From NCBI GenBank assembly GCA_041678625.1, contig JBAYNS010000092.1, positions 1 through 5,262 on the forward strand: a stretch of 5,262 nt of DNA. The letters are read 5' to 3'. This document shows, in pieces, positions 1 to 4,115 of the stretch. The notes under the pieces were generated by a model. It was not told where the DNA came from and made no database searches. It was given only the letters and a program-made list of their open reading frames with translations. Position 1 is the stretch's first letter. The number at the start of each line of letters is the position of its first letter. The translations under genes were made by a program, and so were the position numbers. Source of the stretch: JBAYNS01 sp041678625. GTDB taxonomy: Bacteria > Patescibacteriota > Gracilibacteria > Peribacterales > Peribacteraceae.

Positions 1-75
1 AAGCAGTCCGAGTGTCACCAGAATCCGCTTGCGTAATTCCTCGGAGTGCCAGAGCTGTCTTAAGTATGTAAACAT
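1..75 (-). CDS. secY: SecY, preprotein translocase channel subunit (N-terminal fragment)
   Basis: Only the first 25 codons are inside the window; the gene runs off the left edge. The minus strand from ATG at 75-73 reads MFTYLRQLWHSEELRKRILV and continues TLGLL. This matches the conserved SecY start, where a short amphipathic helix is followed by an E-L-R-K-R-I-L-x-T-L-G-L motif leading into membrane helix 1. SecY forms the protein-conducting channel of the inner membrane with SecE/SecG. Its place directly downstream of rplO is the standard spc-operon order and supports the call. No Shine-Dalgarno is seen close to the ATG; the only candidate, AGGA at 95-98, is 19 bases away. A promoter-like pair lies at 83-111. 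The fragment is too short to assess the pore or any unusual features. Confidence 0.93.
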   Translation of the reverse strand, partial: MFTYLRQLWHSEELRKRILVTLGLL

Positions 76-82
76 GTGAAGT

Positions 83-111
83 ATTGTCGTGTGTTCCTAC
101 GGAAGGGTCAA
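83..111 (-). promoter_or_regulatory. Candidate promoter for secY
   Basis: On the minus strand TTGACC (106-111, 5 of 6 to the -35 consensus) is separated by exactly 17 bases from GACAAT (83-88, 4 of 6 to the -10 consensus). The -10 ends 7 bases before the secY ATG, so transcription would start at or within a base or two of the start codon. This would be a leaderless mRNA, which fits the lack of a Shine-Dalgarno. secY may also be read through from rplO. Inference from motif matching only. Confidence 0.4.
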
Positions 112-118
112 CGGGAAG

Positions 119-148
119 AAAAATGAAAAATGGATGTAGGCCTGCTAC
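119..148 (-). terminator. Weak terminator-like hairpin between rplO and secY
   Basis: On the minus strand a short 4-bp stem, GTAG/CTAC (136-139 with 145-148, 5-base loop), is followed by two runs of five T (126-130 and 119-123). The stem is too short for a confident terminator. At best it would reduce read-through from rplO into secY, which has its own candidate promoter just downstream. Confidence 0.2.
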
Positions 149-160
149 TGCATTGCTTGC

Positions 161-181
161 CATGTGCCATGTGCCATGTGC
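161..181. repeat. Three exact tandem copies of a heptamer
   Basis: CATGTGC occurs three times in a row (161-167, 168-174, 175-181). On the minus strand it reads GCACATG x3 and begins at the base directly after the rplO stop codon (TGA, 184-182). Every unit carries an ATG on the minus strand. Such exact short tandem repeats arise by replication slippage and can vary in copy number. Confidence 0.9.
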
Positions 182-625
182 TCATTTGACGATGGTTATA
201 GAGCCTCCTGCCTTCTCTACTGCGGCACATGCACTCTTGGATGCTGCATGCACTGTAAGCGCATACTTCTTGGTGACAGAACCACGCCCCAAAAGTTTTA
301 CAGGTTTCTTGTTGCCCACCATTCTGCTAGAACGAAAATCAGTAACACTGTAGGTACCTGCAGACAACTTCTCTATATCAGCAAGGTTGACTACTTCGTA
401 TTCGATACGCTTAGGGTTGCGGAAACCGCCAAGTTTTGGCTGGCGCATCATGAGCGGAGTTTGCCCTCCTTCAAAACCGGGCTTGCGACCGGAACCTGCA
501 CGGGATCCCTGCCCTTTTGTACCACGACCGGCTGTTGTGCCGCGACCTGCGCTGCTGCCACGTCCTCGACGTATGCGCTTGGAACGTGACCCCGGTGCTG
601 GCGAGAGTGTATGGAGCATATGCAT
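182..625 (-). CDS. rplO: 50S ribosomal protein L15 (uL15)
   Basis: Structural protein of the large ribosomal subunit that contacts 23S rRNA during late 50S assembly. The 147-residue product has the usual family length (about 145). It shows the family pattern throughout: an N-terminal H-T-L-S-P-A-P-G-S, then a long basic glycine/arginine-rich rRNA-binding tail (about residues 15-50, with GRGTKGQGSR), the F-E-G-G-Q-T-P-L core motif, R-x-P-K-x-G-G-F, and a C-terminal globular part ending in A-A-V-E-K-A-G-G-S-I. The start is set by a perfect AGGAGG (635-640) nine bases upstream of ATG 625-623. A second in-frame ATG two codons later has poorer spacing, and the open frame extends upstream to 940 without L15-like sequence. 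rpmD (uL30), normally between rpsE and rplO, is absent, and rpsE lies 4.1 kb upstream, so the gene appears to rely on its own promoter at 663-691. secY follows after 106 bases. Confidence 0.98.
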   Translation of the reverse strand: MHMLHTLSPAPGSRSKRIRRGRGSSAGRGTTAGRGTKGQGSRAGSGRKPGFEGGQTPLMMRQPKLGGFRNPKRIEYEVVNLADIEKLSAGTYSVTDFRSSRMVGNKKPVKLLGRGSVTKKYALTVHAASKSACAAVEKAGGSITIVK

Positions 626-634
626 GGAAGCAAA

Positions 635-651
635 CCTCCTGAGTGAGGAGG
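635..651 (-). promoter_or_regulatory. Hairpin masking the rplO Shine-Dalgarno
   Basis: The sequence is a perfect 6-bp inverted repeat with a 5-base loop: CCTCCT (635-640) and AGGAGG (646-651). In the minus-strand mRNA, CCUCCU comes first and pairs with the AGGAGG that serves as the rplO ribosome binding site. The CCUCCU arm has the same sequence as the anti-Shine-Dalgarno of 16S rRNA. With transcription predicted to start near 656, the hairpin would sit about 5 bases from the mRNA 5' end. Pairing is seen directly; a regulatory role is inferred. Confidence 0.55.
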
Positions 652-662
652 ATAGCGCATGC

Positions 663-691
663 ATCATAGGGATTCGACCATGTGCGCTCAA
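663..691 (-). promoter_or_regulatory. Candidate rplO promoter
   Basis: On the minus strand TTGAGC (686-691) and TATGAT (663-668, 5 of 6 to the -10 consensus) are spaced by exactly 17 bases. Start of transcription would be near 656, giving a leader of about 30 bases that holds the hairpin and Shine-Dalgarno of rplO. An A8 tract (706-713) a little further upstream could act as an UP-like element. A dedicated promoter is what one expects if rplO has been cut off from the rest of the spc operon. Confidence 0.55.
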
Positions 692-713
692 GAGGTTCTT
701 GGACATTTTTTTT

Positions 714-733
714 CGCCGCAGGTAACGTAGAAT
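714..733 (+). promoter_or_regulatory. Candidate promoter of the CAP-protein gene
   Basis: TAGAAT (728-733) matches the -10 consensus at 5 of 6 positions and ends 7 bases before the ATG at 741. No clear -35 lies at the usual distance, and no Shine-Dalgarno precedes the ATG. A weaker alternative is TGGACA (700-705), 17 bases from TAACGT (723-728). The stretch from GCCGCA (715-720) to TAGAAT resembles the region upstream of the Dph6-like gene (3071-3092). Confidence 0.35.
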
Positions 734-740
734 AAAGAAA

Positions 741-1877
741 ATGCTGCGCTTTTTGACCATTGTCATTTGCATCGTCACTCTTGCCCAGAGTGCGCAGGCA
801 ACAGCGCCTGTTACGGTATTTCTTACACGTGCACAGGCAGCCGACCTCTTATTGCGTGCCAGCAGGGAAGTCCTACCACCTATCACTGATTCTTCAGTGT
901 ATCCCGATGTGATCCCCGACCAGTGGTACACACAGAGCATTCTCTATGCCACACAACTCACCATGCTGGATCCTGAACCAGAGAGTGGTCTCCTCTTTCC
1001 GCATCGATCCATTTCCCGAGCGGAATTCCTGAAAATGATGACTATTGCCTTTGGTTTAGAGCGTGAATTACCTCAGAAGTTTTCCGATGTTTCTGACGAT
1101 GCCTGGTATGCACCTTTTGTCGGTATTGCACAGATATACCAGCTTTTTTCGGACACGCAGGATTCCGGCGAACTTCATCCTCTGCTGCGCATGACGGAAG
1201 ATGATGCTCTGGTAGCACTGAAAAAACTCTTTGAAGCTGAACCTTTTCTGCAACCGAGAACGTTCTCTTTTTCACCCGACCAGAATCACATCACCGGAAC
1301 ACCTTCCACACCGAATCTTGTAAAGCGCGCGCTCCTGAACATCTTCCGAAAACACAGTCTGCACCCGGAGGAAACGCGTCAGGATATTCTGGCGTTGGTC
1401 AATGCTGAACGCGCCAAAATGTCTCTTCCAGCACTGGTGAGGAATCGATTACTGGAGCTCTCTGCTCAGAATCATGCGCAGGATATGACCCAACGCAAAT
1501 ATTTCTCACACGTCACACCGGATGGTTTGGATTACGTCGATCGCATCCGCGCAAGCAATTACCTTACGGTGGACCAGTCTGCATGCGGATGCCGATCGAT
1601 ATTTAATGTCCGTGCACTCATTGAACAAAGCCGGACAGAAACAACCCCGCAACGCATCGTTGCGCAGACAGAAGTCTGCGGCTGCACGCCGCACTTTGCC
1701 GTAGGGGAAAATATCGCTAAAGGACAGCTCACTCCGCAACAGGTAATGCAAGACTGGATGAATTCCCCGGGACATCGCAGCAACATCCTCCATCCGCAAT
1801 TTGAGGAAATGGGTGTAGGAATCTTTGGAGCGGTATGGGTACAGGATTTCGGGCGCGTCGTCTTAGACCAAAAGTGA
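741..1877 (+). CDS. Secreted SLH-domain protein with C-terminal CAP (SCP/YkwD-like) domain
   Basis: The 378-residue product has an N-terminal signal peptide (residues 1-20, hydrophobic core after MLRF, likely cleavage after A-Q-A). S-layer-homology (SLH) repeats follow: the tail of one at about 28-45, one at about 54-107 (Y-P-D-V...W...I-S-R-A-E-F), and a degenerate one at about 114-165 (F-S-D-V-S-D-D-A-W-Y). SLH repeats usually bind cell-wall polymers, so the protein probably sits on the cell surface. A linker (about 166-212) leads to a CAP domain (about 213-375) with its signatures: N-H-A-Q-D-M (H245), Y-F-S-H (H257), G-E-N-I-A (E323) and S-P-G-H-R-S-N-I-L (H345). Between H257 and E323 lies a segment with two C-G-C motifs (282-284 and 313-315), not typical of bacterial CAP proteins. 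The biochemical role of bacterial CAP domains is mostly unknown. There is no Shine-Dalgarno, and the start is chosen because it gives an intact signal peptide. The 3' end overlaps the DJ-1 gene. Confidence 0.93.
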   Translation: MLRFLTIVICIVTLAQSAQATAPVTVFLTRAQAADLLLRASREVLPPITDSSVYPDVIPDQWYTQSILYATQLTMLDPEPESGLLFPHRSISRAEFLKMMTIAFGLERELPQKFSDVSDDAWYAPFVGIAQIYQLFSDTQDSGELHPLLRMTEDDALVALKKLFEAEPFLQPRTFSFSPDQNHITGTPSTPNLVKRALLNIFRKHSLHPEETRQDILALVNAERAKMSLPALVRNRLLELSAQNHAQDMTQRKYFSHVTPDGLDYVDRIRASNYLTVDQSACGCRSIFNVRALIEQSRTETTPQRIVAQTEVCGCTPHFAVGENIAKGQLTPQQVMQDWMNSPGHRSNILHPQFEEMGVGIFGAVWVQDFGRVVLDQK

Positions 1878-2378
1878 CGCCAACGTTCTGCCGAACTCCT
1901 CCGCTGCATCGGATCCATTGGCAGTGACAATCATGCCATCAACGGTGACCGAATCCCCTGTGTATTGAGCTCCGTTTTTCTCGAGCTCCTTCTGTGGTTC
2001 ACCATTGCCATTCCACACAGTTGCCCGTCGCCCATCGAGTACGCGGGCTTTAGCAAGAATAAGAGGAGCAATGCAAATGGCACCGAGGGGCTTACTTACA
2101 CGCACTGCTTCATGAGCAATGCGCAGAGCATCGGAGTTTTCAATATACTCACGAGCTCCGCTGCCGCCGATGAATGCGATGCAGTCGAACTGCATAATAT
2201 CGACATCTTTCAGGGCGATGGTTGCCTGCTCGGATCCGCCGAGCTTTCCATGACAAAGAGTGGCCGATGTACTCCCAACGACAATTGAACACTGGGCTCC
2301 CTCCAACCCCTTACGCGTTCCGGCGTATTCAACATCGTGGTAGTTCTGCTGTGCCAGAATGAGGAGGACGCGCTTCAT
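1863..2378 (-). CDS. DJ-1/PfpI family protein
   Basis: The 171-residue protein is the usual size for single-domain members of the DJ-1/PfpI (class I glutamine-amidotransferase-like) superfamily. It starts M-K-R-V-L-L-I-L (first beta strand), carries the conserved glutamate near E17 (Y-H-D-V-E-Y), an F-I-G-G-S-G-A turn at about 69-75, and the nucleophile elbow A-I-C-I-A-P with C102. The C-terminal half, with L-D-G-R-R-A-T-V-W-N and V-T-V-D-G-M-I-V-T-A-N-G, is family-like. PfpI proteases have a His directly after the Cys; here it is isoleucine (I103), so peptidase activity should not be assumed. Deglycase, glyoxalase or chaperone-like stress roles are all possible. The gene is convergent with the CAP gene, and their last 15 bases overlap. 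No Shine-Dalgarno is seen, and an extended -10 ends nine bases before the ATG, suggesting a leaderless transcript. Confidence 0.93.
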   Translation of the reverse strand: MKRVLLILAQQNYHDVEYAGTRKGLEGAQCSIVVGSTSATLCHGKLGGSEQATIALKDVDIMQFDCIAFIGGSGAREYIENSDALRIAHEAVRVSKPLGAICIAPLILAKARVLDGRRATVWNGNGEPQKELEKNGAQYTGDSVTVDGMIVTANGSDAAEEFGRTLASLLV

Positions 2379-2387
2379 GATATGAAG

Positions 2388-2405
2388 AGTATAGCAACAT
2401 TGTTG
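2388..2405 (-). promoter_or_regulatory. Extended -10 promoter of the DJ-1 gene with overlapping dyad
   Basis: On the minus strand TGCTATACT (2388-2396) is a full extended -10 element: TG, one base, then TATACT. It ends nine bases before the ATG at 2378, predicting a leader of only a few bases. No good -35 is visible, as is common for extended -10 promoters. Directly upstream and overlapping is a perfect dyad, CAACA-T-TGTTG (2395-2405), a possible repressor site. Confidence 0.5.
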
Positions 2406-2437
2406 GAATATTCTCTTTTGGCTTTAGAAAAGCATTT

Positions 2438-2449
2438 TGTTGCTATCCT
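2438..2449 (+). promoter_or_regulatory. Divergent extended -10 element, inverted copy of the DJ-1 promoter
   Basis: TGTTGCTATCCT on the + strand matches the DJ-1 promoter sequence TGTTGCTATACT (minus strand, 2388-2399) at 11 of 12 positions, in the opposite orientation. It carries the same TG-n-TATxCT form. Transcription would run right from about 2456 into the palindromic region and the nuclease remnant, so this may be what is left of that gene's original promoter. Activity is inferred. Confidence 0.35.
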
Positions 2450-2485
2450 GTATTCAAAATCTCTCGTATCGAGTACTGAGTCTCT

Positions 2486-2524
2486 GTGAAGCTCCGCCAG
2501 CTCACGCAGGCGGTTTCTTTTCAC
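2486..2524 (+). terminator. GC-rich hairpin followed by T-rich run (terminator-like, or part of a palindromic repeat)
   Basis: CCGCC (2494-2498) pairs with GGCGG (2509-2513). An A/A mismatch and a further GC/GC pair sit around a TCAC loop (2502-2505). The outer bases GTGAA (2486-2490) can pair with TTCAC (2520-2524). On the + strand the inner stem is followed by TTTCTTTT (2514-2521), so it has the form of an intrinsic terminator for rightward transcription. It may equally be one half of a REP-like element together with the palindrome at 2550-2586. Confidence 0.45.
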
Positions 2525-2549
2525 TCACTTCGTGCCTCGCAGGGCGTAA

Positions 2550-2586
2550 CCCGTCCGTAGTCCCGCATACGCGGGACGAAGGCGGG
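2550..2586. repeat. Imperfect long palindrome (REP-like element)
   Basis: A 7-bp perfect stem, GTCCCGC (2560-2566) with GCGGGAC (2571-2577) around ATAC, is enclosed by a 3x3 internal loop. An outer stem follows: CCCG-T-CC (2550-2556) with GGCGGG (2581-2586), with one bulged T. The structure is GC-rich, unlike the AT-rich promoter region just to the left. The start of the nuclease remnant follows at once. Its form suggests a repetitive extragenic palindrome, but copy number elsewhere in the genome cannot be seen here. Confidence 0.6.
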
Positions 2587-2795
2587 TGAACGCGGATACC
2601 GGACAAGCAGAATTTGATGGAAAACTTGTCTTCGATGAACAGATCATCTCTCACAAAGGTGATCGCAGTTGGGTTGAGGAGGCAATAGTAGACGCACACA
2701 AGTGTCTTATGGGGAAGAAGACTCCGAAGCCGAATAAAGACTGTGAGTGGTGCGCCTACCGATCTGCGGCAAAGGAAGTTTTATCTGAATGGTAG
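2587..2795 (+). pseudogene. C-terminal remnant of a PD-(D/E)XK (RecB/Cas4-like) nuclease
   Basis: The frame reads N-A-D-T-G-Q-A-E-F-D-G-K-L-V-F-D, then H-K-G-D-R-S-W-V-E-E-A-I, and ends with D-C-E-W-C-A-Y-R-S-A-A before a TAG at 2793-2795. This resembles the last 65-70 residues of small RecB/Cas4-like PD-(D/E)XK proteins common in CPR genomes. In those proteins a late C-x-x-C-x-Y-R motif may help bind an iron-sulfur cluster. Full-length members are roughly 250 residues, so the catalytic core is missing. Upstream in frame, the sequence becomes the palindrome at 2550-2586 and then a stop (TAA at 2547-2549). A GTG at 2586 could start a 69-residue product, but it has no ribosome binding site. The best reading is a gene whose 5' part was lost at the palindrome. 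Family assignment is from pattern memory and moderately sure. Confidence 0.7.
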
Positions 2796-2812
2796 TTATC
2801 GAGAGTATTGGC

Positions 2813-2861
2813 GCACCCTGAGCTTGCCTGCACTGAGTAGGGCCGAGGGGTCGAAGGGTGC
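2813..2861. repeat. Palindromic repeat with CACCCTGAGC...GGTCGAAGGGTG ends
   Basis: GCACCCT (2813-2819) and AGGGTGC (2855-2861) form a 7-bp stem enclosing a 35-base arm that itself contains partial repeats (CTGAG twice). The ends resemble the widespread extragenic palindrome CACCCTGAGCTTG/TCGAAGGGTG seen in many bacterial genomes, here with extra sequence in the middle. It lies 17 bases after the stop of the nuclease remnant. It could act as a transcript-end hairpin or be a passive repeat. Confidence 0.55.
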
Positions 2862-3086
2862 AAGTATCAGGAAGCTGCCTCAGAAGGTATCGGCGCTTGA
2901 TTCTCAATTCTCACCCCCCGTACACTTGCATCACAAGACTATGGAGAGTCGTTCCACACCGAGGTAGAACATTTGAGATGGCTTCTGTAAGCGGAAAATA
3001 TTGCCTCTCTAAAAGTTTTTTATTTTGTAGGCTGTTGCCGTATCAGTCACATGAGGCATTGTAATTTTCTGCCGCAATGTTAACGG
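2862..3086. other. Intergenic stretch without a supportable gene
   Basis: This part of the 337-base gap before the Dph6-like gene holds no convincing coding sequence; the short open frames have no ribosome binding sites and no recognisable products. It has a tandem heptamer, ATTCTCA x2 (2900-2913), a C6 run (2914-2919), and an AT-rich part from about 2995 with a T6 run near 3017-3022. These look like degenerate sequence and upstream promoter DNA. Confidence 0.5.
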
Positions 3087-3092
3087 TAGAAT
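3071..3092 (+). promoter_or_regulatory. Candidate promoter of the Dph6-like gene
   Basis: TAGAAT (3087-3092) is a 5-of-6 match to the -10 consensus, and would start a transcript near 3099 with a leader of about 34 bases. It is preceded by GCCGCA (3071-3076) and GTTAACGG, the same arrangement as upstream of the CAP gene (GCCGCA, GTAACG, TAGAAT at 715-733). No clear -35 hexamer lies at the right distance. Confidence 0.35.
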
Positions 3093-3132
3093 GATCTTTC
3101 CCATCACTATTGGTCATCAGAGGAGTACTGCT

Positions 3133-3837
3133 ATGTCCACCGCAGTGTATTGGAGCGGAGGCAAGGATTGCGTACTCGCACTTCTTGCGTCCTTGGCCGA
3201 AGGTATGTCCGTTGATTACCTCGTGACATTCATTGGAGAAAACACGGAATTCCTATGTCATCCGATGAGCATCATGAAGGAACAGGCGAGACAATTAGGA
3301 ATCCGGCACATCTTGCATGTTATCCGTGAACCCTACCTGGCATCCTACGCACACGCTATCTGTCAGATGAAGCGTGAGTACGGAATCCATTTGGTTATCA
3401 CGGGTGACCTCATTCGGAACGACGGAGAGAAGTTCGAACAGTACTGGTTGAACGTTCTCTGTATGCAAGCAAAAACACAACTGTTCTGTCCTATGGGGAA
3501 ATTCTCCAGAAAAGAAGTGTTACAGAAGGTACTGGACCGTAGTCTCAACGCGCAAATTACGGGTGTGCATACGGGCATCCTTCCAGTAGATCTCCTGTGG
3601 CGGAGTCTTGGATTGCAGGAGATCGGTTATCTTTTGCGACTGAACGAGACTAGCACATTCGATCTCTGTGGCGAGAGCGGCGAGTATCACACGACCGTTC
3701 TCAGCTGTGAACACTTCAGCATTCCCATGCCTACGTTGGGCACGCTCCAAACCCACCATGAGGTGGCATATATGCCGCTCCTGAGAACCAGCGGCGTGTG
3801 TGACATCAAAGGGGTTCTCTGTGGAAAGGTAGGGTGA
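3133..3837 (+). CDS. Dph6-like (diphthine-ammonia ligase family) ATP-binding protein
   Basis: The 234-residue protein belongs to the adenine-nucleotide alpha-hydrolase / PP-loop ATP pyrophosphatase superfamily, close to Dph6. It opens with A-V-Y-W-S-G-G-K-D (PP-loop, S8-D12), has the H-P/E-Q-A-R-Q-L-G-I region (about 43-57), I-T-G-D (89-92), and the Dph6-type C-G-E-S-G-E-Y-H-T motif (179-187). Family enzymes activate a carboxylate or amide by adenylation. Archaeal and eukaryotic Dph6 makes diphthamide on EF-2, which bacteria lack, so the true substrate here is unknown. The start at 3133 is chosen over the in-frame ATG at 3091 because AGAGGAG (3119-3125) lies seven bases upstream and the PP-loop then sits at the usual N-terminal position. 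The next gene begins three bases after the stop, so the two are probably co-translated. Confidence 0.9.
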   Translation: MSTAVYWSGGKDCVLALLASLAEGMSVDYLVTFIGENTEFLCHPMSIMKEQARQLGIRHILHVIREPYLASYAHAICQMKREYGIHLVITGDLIRNDGEKFEQYWLNVLCMQAKTQLFCPMGKFSRKEVLQKVLDRSLNAQITGVHTGILPVDLLWRSLGLQEIGYLLRLNETSTFDLCGESGEYHTTVLSCEHFSIPMPTLGTLQTHHEVAYMPLLRTSGVCDIKGVLCGKVG

Positions 3838-3840
3838 ACC

Positions 3841-4056
3841 ATGGGTGGCGATGGTACGCGTCACAGCTCTGTGCCAAATGCAGATTACAAGCGGCACAGT
3901 GTATACATCCCCGGGAATCTACATATTTTCACCGGGCGATGTAACGATTGTGGAGGAGCTTTCTCCATCAACGTCAAGGATTTGAGGACAGGTGGTCACA
4001 CGACGACAATCATCTGTCCACACTGCGGAGCCAGAAAGGAGTACCACACCGATTGA
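3841..4056 (+). CDS. Small zinc-ribbon protein
   Basis: The 71-residue protein has two zinc knuckles, C34-N-D-C37-G and C59-P-H-C62-G, separated by 21 residues that include a likely beta hairpin. This is the typical layout of a single zinc ribbon, binding one zinc through four cysteines. The first 30 residues are polar and not recognisable. No enzyme motif is present; zinc ribbons of this size usually bind nucleic acid or a partner protein. The ATG follows the TGA of the Dph6-like gene by three bases, and AGGG (3831-3834) inside the end of that gene can serve as ribosome binding site, so the two genes form a tight pair. Specific function not recognised. Confidence 0.75.
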   Translation: MGGDGTRHSSVPNADYKRHSVYIPGNLHIFTGRCNDCGGAFSINVKDLRTGGHTTTIICPHCGARKEYHTD

Positions 4057-4075
4057 CCAATGCCGATGGAATGGC

Positions 4076-4109
4076 GACCCTCCTGCAATTGCGATATTGT
4101 GGGAGGGTC
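4076..4109 (+). promoter_or_regulatory. Long hairpin enclosing the ribosome binding site of the next gene
   Basis: GACCCTCC (4076-4083) pairs perfectly with GGAGGGTC (4102-4109). The stem continues inward through two G-U wobbles (4084/4101 and 4085/4100) and CAAT/ATTG (4086-4089 with 4096-4099), giving about 14 bp with a 6-base loop. The right arm contains the GGAGG Shine-Dalgarno of the gene starting at 4116, so the site is masked when the hairpin forms. A short TTTCT follows the stem, so a weak terminator or attenuator is the alternative. Pairing is seen; the role is inferred. Confidence 0.5.
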
Positions 4110-4115
4110 TTTCTG

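Noticed and set aside
84..589. Open frames on the + strand across rplO
   Set aside because: They are antisense to a clear ribosomal protein gene and have no recognisable product.
626..940. 105-codon in-frame upstream extension of rplO
   Set aside because: It has no L15-like sequence, crosses the divergent CAP gene and the predicted rplO promoter, and the perfect AGGAGG at 635-640 sets the start at 625.
2486..2560. 24-codon GTG frame through the hairpin and palindrome
   Set aside because: Too short, no ribosome binding site, and it lies inside structured repeat sequence.
3091..3132. Earlier ATG for the Dph6-like protein (14 extra residues)
   Set aside because: It overlaps the candidate -10 TAGAAT and has no Shine-Dalgarno, while ATG 3133 has AGAGGAG seven bases upstream and puts the PP-loop at the usual place.
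3948..4070. Long in-frame upstream extension of the hypothetical gene at 4116
   Set aside because: It overlaps the zinc-ribbon gene in another frame, has no ribosome binding site, and the residues look like a shifted read of that gene.
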